Assembly: GCF_009792895.1 (NCBI RefSeq)
Contig: NZ_WSSC01000003.1
Location: 523,374 to 587,373, forward strand
Direction: 5' to 3'
Origin: Pigmentibacter ruber
Lineage (GTDB): Bacteria > Bdellovibrionota_B > Oligoflexia > Silvanigrellales > Silvanigrellaceae
DNA: 64,000 nt
Position 1 is the stretch's first letter. Every line of letters starts with the position of its first letter. Made by a program: the position numbers and the translations under genes. Shown in pieces: positions 35,100-45,137 of this stretch. The notes beneath the pieces are model-generated. The model did not search any database. It had not been told where the DNA came from and worked only from the letters and a program-made list of their open reading frames with translations.

Positions 35100-36753
35100 A
35101 TTAAAGCAAAATATTGTTAAGAAACAAGATTTAGCTCAAGATAACTTAAGATATCCTAGAGCTAAATCTCTTTTTTTGGTAATAATAAGTGCTTTTTTGT
35201 TTTCATCTAGTTTTTATCCACTTGAAAATTTTCCAGCTATTATTCGTTATCTAAATTACTTTTGCATTTCTCCATTTTTTTTAGAATTATTTTTACTAGT
35301 AAAAATAGAAAATTTTAGAAGAAGAATGTTTCATTACTTTATTTTAATTACCACCTTTTCTCTAACATTAGAAATTATAGCTTTTTCTTGGGTTTATACA
35401 AGTATTAAGTATTTTTTTCATACTAATCATTTAATAACTTCAATCATTTATTTGATTCTTGCCTTTCTCTCTTTTCCCTATTATTTTCTCCTCTTTTCTC
35501 CAGTTTTATTATTAAATAGGAAATTTAAAGTTTATAAAATTAATTGGTATTCTCTTATTTGTTTAACTTTTTTAATAGTTAATATTGAGTATTATTACCC
35601 CAAACTAGCTCCTTGGTTTTTTGGTTATTCCTATTTCTATGATAGTAATTTAAGAAAATTAGGATCTATATTAGGTTCAATTGGCTTGTCCTTCTTGTTT
35701 TTTTATAGTAATATTTTATTGGCAATTATTTTATTTAGAAAAATTTATTTAAAACTTAGTTTAATTGATTACGTTAGAAACAAATTTTTTTATCATTACT
35801 TATTTTTTATTTTTGCAATTTTATTTTTTAAATTAAAAAGTAGTGAAAAGAACCCATCAATAGATCAAAAAATTAATATTGGATATATTCAACCAAATTT
35901 TTCGGTAATTCATGATAAAGACATTGGTGGAGTGAAGTTGAAAGAAAAAAGCTTATTTGAATTAGTTAAAGAATTTGATAAAGTTCCAATAGAATTAATA
36001 ATAGTACCTGAAAGTGCAATATATTATCAATTTGGAAATTTTCCAGAAAAAATAGAAGATATATATTTACTAGCTAAATCAGCAAGTAAACCCATACTTT
36101 TGCAATCAGTTATTGAAATAAATGATGCTGCAAAGACTAAATCTATTTTAAAAATTGCAGAATCGAGATCATTTATAGTTTATCCTGATGGAAAGACTTC
36201 AACTTACTATGTCAAATGGAATTTAATGCCATTTGGAGAGGAGTTTCCATTAAGTAAATATATTCCTTTTTTAGAAGAATTCTATTTAAAATGGACCAAA
36301 CAAGATGTAATTTTAGCTCCTGGTAATCAAGCTAATACTCTTTTATTTCAGAATATTAAAATTGGAATTTTTATCTGCTATGATTCTATTGACAAAGATT
36401 TAGTCCATAATTTAGTTCAAAATGGAGCTCAATTTTTAGTAAATCAGGCAAATTTTATATGGATGTCAGATACTAATGCTATTTTTGTTTATTCAATTAT
36501 AAATCAATTTAAAGCAATAGAATCTCAAAGAAGTTTGTTATTTTTAACAAATAATGGTCCTACTCAGCTTTTTGATAAAAATGGTAATCTTGTTTTTAGT
36601 AATAAAGTGATAAATAAACAAGATTTATCTGTTTTAAGTATCCCATTAAATAATAATTTAAGTATTTTTACTGAATTTAATTTATTAGTGAAGCTTGCAT
36701 TCATAGTAGCAACAATTTTGTCTTTATTTATCTTTTTTAATAAGAAATTATAA
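35083..36753 (+). CDS. lnt: Apolipoprotein N-acyltransferase
   Basis: 556 residues; transfers a third acyl chain onto the N-terminal Cys of lipoproteins in the inner membrane. Six or more membrane helices (~30-260) are followed by a periplasmic nitrilase-type domain with Glu in IVPESAIYY, Lys in YYVKWNLMPFGEEFPL and Cys in IGIFICYDSID. A final helix closes it. The start is a TTG inside the preceding lipoprotein gene; no ATG occurs before the first helices, so a non-ATG start is required. GGGGA upstream suggests coupling. CYDS instead of the usual CYE is a variation. Confidence 0.88.
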   Translation: MLVSHKLKQNIVKKQDLAQDNLRYPRAKSLFLVIISAFLFSSSFYPLENFPAIIRYLNYFCISPFFLELFLLVKIENFRRRMFHYFILITTFSLTLEIIAFSWVYTSIKYFFHTNHLITSIIYLILAFLSFPYYFLLFSPVLLLNRKFKVYKINWYSLICLTFLIVNIEYYYPKLAPWFFGYSYFYDSNLRKLGSILGSIGLSFLFFYSNILLAIILFRKIYLKLSLIDYVRNKFFYHYLFFIFAILFFKLKSSEKNPSIDQKINIGYIQPNFSVIHDKDIGGVKLKEKSLFELVKEFDKVPIELIIVPESAIYYQFGNFPEKIEDIYLLAKSASKPILLQSVIEINDAAKTKSILKIAESRSFIVYPDGKTSTYYVKWNLMPFGEEFPLSKYIPFLEEFYLKWTKQDVILAPGNQANTLLFQNIKIGIFICYDSIDKDLVHNLVQNGAQFLVNQANFIWMSDTNAIFVYSIINQFKAIESQRSLLFLTNNGPTQLFDKNGNLVFSNKVINKQDLSVLSIPLNNNLSIFTEFNLLVKLAFIVATILSLFIFFNKKL

Positions 36754-36854
36754 TTGTATTTGAATATTTATTTTTGTTTATTTAGTTTACTATTTTAAAA
36801 AATATGTATTATAAGAAGTTGTATTTTGTTGTGAAATAAATAAAGGAGGTTTCT

Positions 36855-38375
36855 ATGTTAAATAAAGAATTAGCAAAGTATGACATCAACAATCCTTTTA
36901 AAAGCAAATATGATAATTATATCGGTGGGAGATGGCTTGCACCTGCCAAAGGTGATTATTTTGGTAATATATGTCCTATATATGGAGAAGTAATAACAGA
37001 AATAGCAAGATCTACTGCTGAAGATATTGAATTAGCTATTGATGCTGCACATTCTGCAAAAGAAAAATGGGGAAAGACATCTGCAACTGAAAGAGCAAAT
37101 ATATTACTTAAAATAGCTGACAGAATGGAAGCTAATTTAAATTTATTAGCTACAGCAGAAACATTAGATAATGGAAAGCCTATTAGAGAAACAAAATTTG
37201 CTGATATCCCATTAGCAATCGATCATTTCCGTTATTTTGCTAGTTGTATCAGATCACAAGAAGGTAGTGTAGGACAGCTTGATCATGAAACTTTTGCTTA
37301 CCATATATATGAACCCCTTGGTGTTGTTGGACAAATTATTCCATGGAATTTTCCTTTGTTAATGGCAACATGGAAAGTTGCACCAGCTTTAGCTGCTGGA
37401 AATTGTATTATTTTAAAACCTGCAGAACAAACCCCTGCCTCTGTTTTTGTCTGGCTAGAGCTTATTCAGGATTTGCTTCCACCAGGAGTTTTAAATGTTG
37501 TGAATGGATTTGGATTAGAAGCAGGAAAGCCTTTAGCTGAAAGTCCGAGGATAAATAAAATAGCATTTACTGGTGAAACAACGACTGGAAAATTAATTCT
37601 TCAATATGCTGCAAATAATTTAATTCCTGCAACATTAGAATTAGGTGGAAAATCTCCAAATATTTTCTTTGCAGATGTCATAGAAAAGCAAGACGATTTT
37701 TTAAATAAAGCAGTTGAAGGTTTTCTAATGTTTGCTTTTAATCAAGGGGAAGTCTGTACTTGTCCTTCAAGGGCTTTCATTCAAGAGTCAATTTATGAGC
37801 CATTCATGGAAAAAATCATAGAGAGAATTAAAAAAATAAAGCAAGGAAATCCATTAGACCCATCTACAATGTTGGGTGCTCAAGTTTCTAAAGAACAAAT
37901 GGAAAGAATTCTTAATTATATTGATATTGGAAAAAATGAAGGGGCAAAACTACTATTTGGTGGACAACGCCAAAGATTTCAAAATGAATTGGAAAATGGT
38001 TATTATGTTGAGCCAACTATCTTTAAAGGACAAAATAACATGAGAATATTTCAGGAAGAAATATTTGGACCTGTTGTTTCAGTAGCAACATTTAAAGATA
38101 TTGATGAAGCGCTACATTTGGCTAATGAAACAAATTATGGCCTTGGTGCTGGAGTTTGGACACGAAATTTAAATCATGCCTTTCAATTAGGTCGAGATAT
38201 AAAAGCAGGGAGAGTATGGACAAATTGTTATCATTTATATCCTGCCCATGCAGCATTTGGTGGATATAAGCAATCAGGAATTGGGCGTGAAAATCATAAA
38301 ATGATGCTAGAGCACTATCAGCATACAAAAAATATTCTTGTGAGTTACAATCCTAAACCACTTGGTTTTTATTAA
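36855..38375 (+). CDS. NAD-dependent aldehyde dehydrogenase, ExaC/AldB-like
   Basis: 506 residues. [50 protein letters not shown] (general-base Glu) and [11 protein letters not shown] (catalytic Cys) occur in order. The [11 protein letters not shown] form and the length match the ExaC/AldB group of acetaldehyde and chloroacetaldehyde dehydrogenases. Oxidises short aldehydes to acids with NAD. An excellent AAGGAGG site precedes the ATG. Monocistronic: a strong terminator follows. Confidence 0.92.
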   Translation: MLNKELAKYDINNPFKSKYDNYIGGRWLAPAKGDYFGNICPIYGEVITEIARSTAEDIELAIDAAHSAKEKWGKTSATERANILLKIADRMEANLNLLATAETLDNGKPIRETKFADIPLAIDHFRYFASCIRSQEGSVGQLDHETFAYHIYEPLGVVGQIIPWNFPLLMATWKVAPALAAGNCIILKPAEQTPASVFVWLELIQDLLPPGVLNVVNGFGLEAGKPLAESPRINKIAFTGETTTGKLILQYAANNLIPATLELGGKSPNIFFADVIEKQDDFLNKAVEGFLMFAFNQGEVCTCPSRAFIQESIYEPFMEKIIERIKKIKQGNPLDPSTMLGAQVSKEQMERILNYIDIGKNEGAKLLFGGQRQRFQNELENGYYVEPTIFKGQNNMRIFQEEIFGPVVSVATFKDIDEALHLANETNYGLGAGVWTRNLNHAFQLGRDIKAGRVWTNCYHLYPAHAAFGGYKQSGIGRENHKMMLEHYQHTKNILVSYNPKPLGFY

Positions 38376-38415
38376 ATAAAAAATAGAAATATTGTAATAA
38401 ATTTTATTTTATTTG

Positions 38416-38450
38416 GCTTTAAGAAGAAATTTCTTAAAGCTTTTTTTATT
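38416..38450 (+). terminator. Intrinsic terminator of the aldehyde dehydrogenase gene
   Basis: The arms GCTTTAAGAA and TTCTTAAAGC around a five-base loop are followed by seven T. Confidence 0.9.
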
Positions 38451-38691
38451 TTTACTTTAAAAATTTCTTGTCAAAACAAAATTGTATATTTTTAAAAAAA
38501 TATTTACTTCAAAATGGATTCTATTTGATTTCTATTTTAATCAAAAAAAATATTTAATTATTTGAAAAAATTGTGATTTAATATGAATTATTTAACTTAA
38601 AATTTAAAATAAAAAATTTGACATTTATAAAAATTTATCTTAATTAACTAGTAAACAGTAACAAAAAAATATGAATATGAAAGGTTAAAAT
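38451..38691. other. AT-rich upstream region of a small secreted gene
   Basis: About 240 bases of almost pure AT DNA between a terminator and the next start. No ORF, RNA gene or distinct promoter can be called; AAAGG precedes the ATG at 38692. Confidence 0.5.
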
Positions 38692-39093
38692 ATGAAAAAA
38701 TTATTAGCAATTGTATCTTTGCTTGGAATGTCTTCAGTTGCTTTGGCACAAACTTTAGTTCCACCTGGCGGTGGAGTTCCTGGCGGTGTTTCAGCTCATC
38801 CCGTAAGATGTGCTCCTACAAATCACATGGTTGGCGTTGATTATGGTTTGATTATTTATACACAAGCACTAGAGCCTAAGTATAATGTACGTGGTGGATA
38901 CTTTACCAAACAAGGTGTTTATCCTGGAGCTGAGGTAGTACCATATGAATTGCATGTTTTAAAGCAAACAGCTTATCAAGCAGAACTCATTTCTCAAGAA
39001 TTGGGATTAAGAGTTGTTTTAGATAAAGCAAAGTATACAGCTGAAGTATATCCAAAAGATAGATCATTACCTGTTTATACTTGTGGATATTAA
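38692..39093 (+). CDS. Small secreted protein, unknown
   Basis: 133 residues. A classic signal peptide (MKKLLAIVSLLGMSSVALA) is cleaved before QTLVPP. A Gly/Pro-rich stretch follows, then VRCAP and a terminal YTCGY, so two Cys residues could form a disulfide closing a small domain. No family recognised. Codon use is less AT-biased than its surroundings, which suggests strong expression. RBS AAAGG; terminator after the gene. Confidence 0.75.
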   Translation: MKKLLAIVSLLGMSSVALAQTLVPPGGGVPGGVSAHPVRCAPTNHMVGVDYGLIIYTQALEPKYNVRGGYFTKQGVYPGAEVVPYELHVLKQTAYQAELISQELGLRVVLDKAKYTAEVYPKDRSLPVYTCGY

Positions 39094-39106
39094 TTAAAAA
39101 TATAAA

Positions 39107-39150
39107 TATACCCAGATAATAAATTGAATCATTATCTGGATATATTTTTA
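39107..39150 (+). terminator. Intrinsic terminator
   Basis: The arms TATACCCAGATAAT and ATTATCTGGATATA pair with one mismatch, then TTTTTA. Confidence 0.7.
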
Positions 39151-39288
39151 AAAGTAAAAAATAAGTGCTCTGAAATTTTGAAATAAAATTAATTAAAATA
39201 CTAACTTTCTTAAAATAAATTTTTAATCTACTAGATAAAATTTTATCTCAATGATGAAAAGAAAATAATAAATTATAGAGGAAATATT

Positions 39289-39750
39289 ATGAACAAGGCA
39301 TTTTTATTTATATGTGCAATATTTTTTGCACAACATGTATTAGCTAAGGATTTTTATGTTTATTGTTCTAACAATCAAGGGAAATGGGAGTGGTTACATG
39401 AACCGGGAAATATTCTAAAAATAGAAAAAATTTCAGGTGAAATTCGTGAAAAAAGAAAAACAAAAGAAATTGTGCATTTTTATGCAAGCTATTTAAAAAT
39501 TGATCAGGATATTGAATATATTAAAGAACTACAACAGAAATGCATAAGTCTACACGGTAGTGATTATCGTTATCCACAAGCTTCGAAAAAACTAACATCT
39601 GAAGGATATCTTTTAGGTTTATCGGATGAAGAAATTTTTCCAGGATTATATACAATTTATACAGACATTGCAGGATTATATGATTCAGTAGATTCTTATA
39701 AAGTTTTTAATCCAACAATAAGTAATATCGATCAGCTATTTAGAAAATAA
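39289..39750 (+). CDS. Small secreted protein, unknown
   Basis: 153 residues with a signal peptide ending in HVLA, then a mature protein of about 134 residues with two Cys (VYCSNN and QKCISL) that could pair. The family is not recognised and it is not obviously related to the secreted protein before it. RBS GAGGAA precedes the ATG. Nothing in the context suggests a role. Confidence 0.65.
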   Translation: MNKAFLFICAIFFAQHVLAKDFYVYCSNNQGKWEWLHEPGNILKIEKISGEIREKRKTKEIVHFYASYLKIDQDIEYIKELQQKCISLHGSDYRYPQASKKLTSEGYLLGLSDEEIFPGLYTIYTDIAGLYDSVDSYKVFNPTISNIDQLFRK

Positions 39751-39797
39751 TCAAAAAAAAATTCAGCGTTTTTTAATTATTAATAAATAAACTTAAA

Positions 39798-40898
39798 TTA
39801 TTTTGCTATATATTTTGGAAATGGTTGCATATTAAATCCATCTAAGTTTGTTTCTATGATAGTCTGTAATGCTATCATTGTTGCATTATCAGAACAAAGA
39901 GCAGGAGAAGCAAAAATAACTTCTTGTTGAAAACTCATAAATAATTCACGAAATTTTTTATTTTGGGCAACGCCACCAGCAATTAATATGCTTTTAATTT
40001 CTGGAAAATTTTTAACAGCATTTAAAACTCTGTCATGTAGTTGTTTCAAAGCTGCTATTTGAAATGAATAAGCAATTTGTTGTTTAGTTTCTAAAGGCAA
40101 ATCTTTTCCAGTTATTTTTCCTTTTTTTATTCCTGTTTCTTTTCTTATAATTTCCATAACAGCAGTTTTTATTCCGCTATATGAAAATTGATAAATATTT
40201 TCTTTATCAGAAAGTTTGTATGGAAATTGATATTTGTCCTGAAAACCATTTTGTTCGGCAACGAAAGCTAATTTTTCTATTTCGGGGCCACCAGGATATT
40301 CTAATCCTAAAAGTTTTGCGACTTTATCAAATGCTTCACCGCAAGCATCATCTAATGTTGTTCCTAATATTTTTTTTGTATTTATATCTGAAAGGTAGCT
40401 TAAATGACAGTGTCCTCCGCTGACAGTAAGCGCTATAGCAGGGAAAGTTGGACTACGAAGATGAAGTGATTTAGACAAATCTGACTTGAGAGAAAAATCG
40501 TGAAGTAATAACGCTGGTGCCAAATGTGCGTCTACATGATTCACTGCAACAAGAGGGATATTTAAAGCTGTTGCTAATCCTCTAGCAAATAGGACACCAA
40601 CCATCAATGCACCAATGAGACCTGGACCCATTGTTACAGCAATTTTTGTTAACTGTTCTGGTTTTAACCCAGCTTTTTTCAATGCTGTACTTGCTATGTC
40701 ATAAATTTTAGCAAGATGATCTCTTGCAGCAATTTCTGGAACTACTCCACCAAAAGGAGCATGGCTAGCATGTTGTGATTCTACCTCATGGGCGAGTATG
40801 CGAACAAAATTTGATTTAAGCTTGTCCTTGTAAACTTCTACTATCGATATAGCTGTTTCATCACATGAACTTTCAACAGCAAGGATTATTTCATTCAT
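39798..40898 (-). CDS. tsaD: tRNA N6-adenosine threonylcarbamoyltransferase TsaD
   Basis: 366 residues of the ASKHA fold. VESSCDETA (ATP), the metal ligands His121 and His125 in NHVDAHL, VSGGHCHL, DDACGEAFDKVA and AGGVAQNKKFRE are all canonical. It transfers threonylcarbamoyl from TC-AMP to A37 of ANN-decoding tRNAs with TsaB/TsaE. It begins six bases after the upstream lipoprotein gene and has no clear RBS of its own, so translation may be coupled. The dehydratase that modifies its product is at 4.3 kb. Confidence 0.96.
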   Translation of the reverse strand: MNEIILAVESSCDETAISIVEVYKDKLKSNFVRILAHEVESQHASHAPFGGVVPEIAARDHLAKIYDIASTALKKAGLKPEQLTKIAVTMGPGLIGALMVGVLFARGLATALNIPLVAVNHVDAHLAPALLLHDFSLKSDLSKSLHLRSPTFPAIALTVSGGHCHLSYLSDINTKKILGTTLDDACGEAFDKVAKLLGLEYPGGPEIEKLAFVAEQNGFQDKYQFPYKLSDKENIYQFSYSGIKTAVMEIIRKETGIKKGKITGKDLPLETKQQIAYSFQIAALKQLHDRVLNAVKNFPEIKSILIAGGVAQNKKFRELFMSFQQEVIFASPALCSDNATMIALQTIIETNLDGFNMQPFPKYIAK

Positions 40899-40904
40899 AA
40901 AATA

Positions 40905-41801
40905 TTATTGGCCCGCATTATTTGTTGTAGATGCTGATGGGAGACTGGCAAGTCTTCCTGCAGCTGCTTTGCCTTCTGGTGTATTGGAAAAACTTTTAGC
41001 ACATTCTTGATAGTAAGATTTAGCAATATTATTATTTTTTAAATAAACAAAGCTGTCTCCTGCAAGTAACAAAGCTCTTTGATATTTAGCAGACATAGGA
41101 AACATTTCTACGTAATTAGCAAAATCAATAGCTGAACCTTTAAAGTCTTGCGATTTAAATTTTGCTTCAGCTCTATATTCTAATGCCACTTGAATCATAC
41201 TATCATTTGCATCAGCTGCAGTTAAAACTGAATTACTGGTTTCAATGGTCTGCTTGAAATTGCCTTGTTCAAAAGTGGTCTTTAAACTTTTTGTTAAGTC
41301 TGCTTGAGATTTTATTTTGGCGGGAAGTTTTCCTTTTCTATTTATTGCTACTTTAGAACCAGCAGCAATTTCTAAACGCGCAATTTGCCTTTGAATTGTT
41401 GTTAAATTATCAGGAGAGTTATTTAACGAAACAACCCCACTTTCTGAAGGTAAAGAACCAGCATTTTCTTCAATTCTTTTTATTTTAATTTTTAATTCAT
41501 CAACTACCCCTTGAGTAAGTTGTAATTGAGTTTGAAGGCTTTCCACATCGCTTTTTGAGGATAAAGCCGTTTGAGTTGTATTATTGATTTGTTGGTCACG
41601 TTTGTTAACTTGTTCTTGCAATTGAAAGACTTGACCTTGTAATTGTGTGACTGAAGCTTGCAATTGATCTTGGCGTGAAGAGGTCATACATCCCTGAAAA
41701 AGGAACAAGGAACTTACGATAGTAAAAATTGTTTTTGCTTGTATATTTTTGTTTTTATTAAAAAAAATTCCACAGCTCAGAGTAGACTGGTATTCTTTCA
41801 T
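40905..41801 (-). CDS. CpoB/YbgF-like coiled-coil TPR lipoprotein
   Basis: About 298 residues. A longish N-terminus leads to a hydrophobic stretch ending in FQGC, a likely lipobox rather than the cleavable signal of classic YbgF. A coiled coil (~45-110) rich in Gln, Leu and Val is followed by a low-complexity linker and TPR-like helices (~175-290). This is the CpoB/YbgF layout, which in E. coli links peptidoglycan synthesis with Tol-Pal. No tol-pal genes are in the window. ATG 41801 is preferred over 41813 for its GGAG. Directly upstream of tsaD. Confidence 0.7.
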   Translation of the reverse strand: MKEYQSTLSCGIFFNKNKNIQAKTIFTIVSSLFLFQGCMTSSRQDQLQASVTQLQGQVFQLQEQVNKRDQQINNTTQTALSSKSDVESLQTQLQLTQGVVDELKIKIKRIEENAGSLPSESGVVSLNNSPDNLTTIQRQIARLEIAAGSKVAINRKGKLPAKIKSQADLTKSLKTTFEQGNFKQTIETSNSVLTAADANDSMIQVALEYRAEAKFKSQDFKGSAIDFANYVEMFPMSAKYQRALLLAGDSFVYLKNNNIAKSYYQECAKSFSNTPEGKAAAGRLASLPSASTTNNAGQ

Positions 41802-41939
41802 TGATATCTCCATAAAAAATTGAAATAACTTGAATCATTAATACAAGGAGCCGCATTAGCATTTAAGTGGATTGTATTAACAAAAATACACTTTCCTTGA
41901 TTGATAATTATATAACTTACTTTTTAAGTTATTCAAATA

Positions 41940-42791
41940 TTATTCTTTTTCAGCTTTTTCATCATTACCAAGCTGCTCATCAGGAGGGATATAGTCATCG
42001 GGTTTGTCATATAAAATTTTTAAATCAACTCGCCTATTTAAAGCTCTGTTTTCTGGAGTATCATTTATAGCAATAGGTCTTGTGTCTCCAAATCCTGCGG
42101 GGTAAACACTACCTTTGGCAAAATATCCTGTATCAATAAAAAATTTGGTTACAGCCGTTGCTCGTAAGCAGCTAAGCTCCCAATTTGTCATTCCATTTCG
42201 TTCAAATGGAATGTTATCAGTGTGTCCTTCAACTCTTATTAATCGATTTAATCCTTTTAAGATATCAGCGACTCCTTTTAACATTTCTTTTGTGTCTGCT
42301 TTTAAAATGTATTCTCCAGGATTAAATAACACTCTAGAAAGTAAAGTAATCCTAATTCCATCAGGATCTCTTGCGACATAAATTACTCGATCTTGTGGTT
42401 TTTTTTCACTATCAGGGAATTGCTTTGAACCATACAATCTTTCAGCTAATTTTTGTTCAACTTGCCTTGCTTGAGCTGCGATAATAGCAGCTCTTTCTCT
42501 AAGTAATCTTTGTAAGATTTGTTCTCTACTGGTGTTACCTTTAATATAACGAAAAATACTTTCAACAGATTGAGGGCCTTTTGGAATATTGCCTTCTTCT
42601 TTTGGTACTTCTTCTTTTATCCCAAAAGCGACTTGCATTGATTCGGTGACCTGTTTTACTTTTGAAGTATTTACAACTGCAATTGCATATAAAACCACAA
42701 ATAGAGCAAATAACAGAGTCATCATGTCAGCAAAGGCAACCAGCCAACGTTCATGGTTTTCAAATTCGGGGCATTTCTTTTTTTTAGGCAT
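41940..42791 (-). CDS. motB: MotB-type stator protein with OmpA-like domain
   Basis: 283 residues. A basic cytoplasmic tip (MPKKKK) is followed by a single helix WLVAFADMMTLLFALFVV with the proton-carrying Asp22. A plug/linker leads to an OmpA-type peptidoglycan-binding domain (~140-270: IRVEGHTDNIPF, RALNRRVDLKI). It couples ion flow to flagellar rotation with the upstream MotA; the start codon overlaps the motA stop by one base (TAATG), so the two are translationally coupled. A non-flagellar stator cannot be excluded because no flagellar genes are nearby. Confidence 0.9.
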   Translation of the reverse strand: MPKKKKCPEFENHERWLVAFADMMTLLFALFVVLYAIAVVNTSKVKQVTESMQVAFGIKEEVPKEEGNIPKGPQSVESIFRYIKGNTSREQILQRLLRERAAIIAAQARQVEQKLAERLYGSKQFPDSEKKPQDRVIYVARDPDGIRITLLSRVLFNPGEYILKADTKEMLKGVADILKGLNRLIRVEGHTDNIPFERNGMTNWELSCLRATAVTKFFIDTGYFAKGSVYPAGFGDTRPIAINDTPENRALNRRVDLKILYDKPDDYIPPDEQLGNDEKAEKE

Positions 42792-43531
42792 TAATGAGCC
42801 ATCCCATGTAGACGTTCAACTAAAACTTTTGGAGCTGTGCCTTGAGCAATTCCAACAATACCAACAGCTATCATTTCACGGTAAACCTTCTTATGATGGC
42901 ACATTCTTTTTATTTTTTTTCCTGCTGGTAAAGCAAAGAGGTTAGCTAATCCCACGCCATACAATGTTGCAATAAATGCAGTTTTAATACCCGGACCAAT
43001 CTCAGGAGGGTTATCAAGGTTTAACATCACCACCATCAAACCTAAAACGGCACCCATAATTCCAATTGTTGGGGCAAAAGCACCCATATCTTCCCAAAAT
43101 TTTGCAGCTATTTCTTCTTCCTCGTAGATCATATCAATTTCGGCTAATAAGGTGTTTTCAATTACGATGGCATCTGTATTCATAGAAACCATTTCAATTC
43201 CTTTTTTCATGAAATGATCATCTAACTTATCAATTTCTTTTTCTAAGGCTAATACACCATCTTTTCTAGCTAATTGAGCGAGTCTTTCTATTGTAGAAAT
43301 GGTACCTTCCGTATCCATTTTAGGTCCACTTAAAAATAGACCAAGGGATTTAAACGAGAAAATTACGTCTTTCAAAGGATAAGCTGTCATTACAGCTGCA
43401 AATGATCCCATACCCACAATCATGGCAGCTGAACCACCCCATAACATTGGGACTTGTAAGCCTTTTATAATTGCTGTTCCAATTACAGCGACTAATCCTA
43501 GAATTGGGCCAATAATGCTCGATAATTCCAT
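42791..43531 (-). CDS. motA: MotA/PomA-type stator protein
   Basis: 246 residues with four membrane helices. SSIIGPILGLVAVIGTAIIKG, MIVGMGSFAAVMTAYPLK, APTIGIMGAVLGLMVVMLNL and KTAFIATLYGVGLANLFALP follow the MotA order; the conserved Pro residues in APTIG and the polar pore-lining Thr/Ser positions are present. The short form (246 residues) with a compact cytoplasmic loop resembles PomA and Gram-positive/delta-type MotA. RBS TTGAGG. First gene of a two-gene unit. Confidence 0.9.
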   Translation of the reverse strand: MELSSIIGPILGLVAVIGTAIIKGLQVPMLWGGSAAMIVGMGSFAAVMTAYPLKDVIFSFKSLGLFLSGPKMDTEGTISTIERLAQLARKDGVLALEKEIDKLDDHFMKKGIEMVSMNTDAIVIENTLLAEIDMIYEEEEIAAKFWEDMGAFAPTIGIMGAVLGLMVVMLNLDNPPEIGPGIKTAFIATLYGVGLANLFALPAGKKIKRMCHHKKVYREMIAVGIVGIAQGTAPKVLVERLHGMAH

Positions 43532-43744
43532 TTAGGACCTCAATTTTGTTTTATCTTGCAAAAGACTTTTAAATTGATGCTGAGAATTCTCCTTTATTTT
43601 AAAGTCATCGTTTTTTTTATGAAATGTTTACTTTTGACAGAAAGAGAAGTTTTTGCAGTCAAAAATTTTATTGATGGGTGCTAAAAAAAGCTATTTTCAT
43701 TCCGAAAAAAGTGGGTAACCAGAATTACTTTGGAGCCTTAATAT

Positions 43745-44134
43745 ATGACGGAGTCTTCTGCTGAAAATAGAAGCAGTCCTAGATTTATCAGCAAAGCCAT
43801 CGTGCAAATTTATTCGGAAGATGACTCTAATCCAGTCATGGGAACAATAAACAATATTTCTGCAGGTGGAGTGAGCTTAAATTTAGAAGTCGATAATATT
43901 AAAAGGGGCTTTAAAGTTGGTTGCTCTGTTACGTTTGAAATGCCTGTGCGGATGTTTGGAATTGATAAAGATGATAAATTAAAATTAAGGGCAGAAATAA
44001 AAAGAGCCACAAATTTAGGAAAGACTATTTCCTGCCAATTTCAAAATTTAAAAGACTCTGAAATAGCTGTACTAAACAAAGGCTTAAGAATTATTGAAAT
44101 AGTTAATAAAATATCGAACAAAAATGCCTCTTGA
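43745..44134 (+). CDS. PilZ-domain protein
   Basis: 129 residues, one PilZ domain. RSSPRF (the RxxxR c-di-GMP motif) is followed by TINNISAGGVSLNL (D/NxSxxG), so ligand binding is plausible. It lies divergently beside the stator genes 200 bases away; PilZ proteins of the YcgR type act on stators, which fits but is not proven. RBS GGAG. Confidence 0.85.
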   Translation: MTESSAENRSSPRFISKAIVQIYSEDDSNPVMGTINNISAGGVSLNLEVDNIKRGFKVGCSVTFEMPVRMFGIDKDDKLKLRAEIKRATNLGKTISCQFQNLKDSEIAVLNKGLRIIEIVNKISNKNAS

Positions 44135-44293
44135 AAAAAAATTTAAGGAAAAACTCAATAAAAGAAAATGGCAACGTCAAAACTATTATTTCAACAAAAA
44201 TAGGGTCTTTTCATATTATAGAAACTCTTGCATTATAAAAAATTGAACAAGAAGATGATTTTTACATATTAAGTAACAGTTAGATAGATAATA

Positions 44294-45064
44294 TTAATTT
44301 GCATATTTATTTATTATTTTTGCATAAGTACCATCTTTTTGTATATCTTTTAAGGTAGCGTTTAATTTTTCAATTACTTTTTCATCTGTTTCTTTATTAA
44401 ATGCCGCATATAGTATTGAAGTCTTTAATGTATATACAGGTACAATATTTATAATTTTATTTTTTTTAAAAAACCAATTTCCTAATTGTTTTCCTGAAGC
44501 CCATAAATCAATTCGACCAGCTTGAAGTTTTTTTTCGTTATTAAGGTCTAAATTAGTATCCTCTACTTTTAAATAACTTATGCTATGTAAGTAATTTGAT
44601 GTTGCATCTCCTTTATAAGCCCCTATAACATAGTTTTTTGCTTCTTCTAAAGATTTTATTTTAATATAAGGCATTTTACTATGAGGATTAGCTAATGAAA
44701 ATAGCACCCAATCGTTTTCGCCAATCGGCCCAACCCATTTAAACAATTTTTCGCGTTCTTCAGTTCTTGATGCAGCAAAAACAACAGCATTTTTTTTAGT
44801 TAAGGCGTTATTATAAGCTCTTGCCCATGGAAGAAGCTCCATTTTATATTTAATATTTGCCCGCTTAAATATTTCTTTCATTATGTCTGTAGCACTTCCA
44901 ACGATTTCATTTTCGTTGTCACCATTGGTATCATCTTTCGGCATATTATACGGCGCATAATCTTCAGTATATAAATTAAAAAAATTATCTTGAGCATAGC
45001 TAAATTGCTCAAACCAGAAAAATAAAAAAAGGAAGAAGGCTTGGGGTAATTTTATTTTTAGCAT
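44294..45064 (-). CDS. Periplasmic solute-binding protein family 3-like, orphan
   Basis: About 256 residues. The signal peptide ends in FSYA. FFNLYTEDYAPYNMPKDD, GSATDIMKEIFKRANIKYKMELLPWARAYNNAL and VFAASRTEEREKLFKWVGPIGENDWVLF are typical of family 3 binding proteins of the amino-acid type. No transporter genes are adjacent. Same pattern as the gene at 25.2 kb; the two may be paralogues. Start at 45064 chosen for the GGAG; a longer reading adds MENCL. Monocistronic by position. Confidence 0.72.
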   Translation of the reverse strand: MLKIKLPQAFFLFLFFWFEQFSYAQDNFFNLYTEDYAPYNMPKDDTNGDNENEIVGSATDIMKEIFKRANIKYKMELLPWARAYNNALTKKNAVVFAASRTEEREKLFKWVGPIGENDWVLFSLANPHSKMPYIKIKSLEEAKNYVIGAYKGDATSNYLHSISYLKVEDTNLDLNNEKKLQAGRIDLWASGKQLGNWFFKKNKIINIVPVYTLKTSILYAAFNKETDEKVIEKLNATLKDIQKDGTYAKIINKYAN

Positions 45065-45137
45065 TAAACAATTCTCCATGTGTTAAGAGAATGATAACAC
45101 TAATTTCAAAATGTTAAATATTTAAAACTTCAAATTA

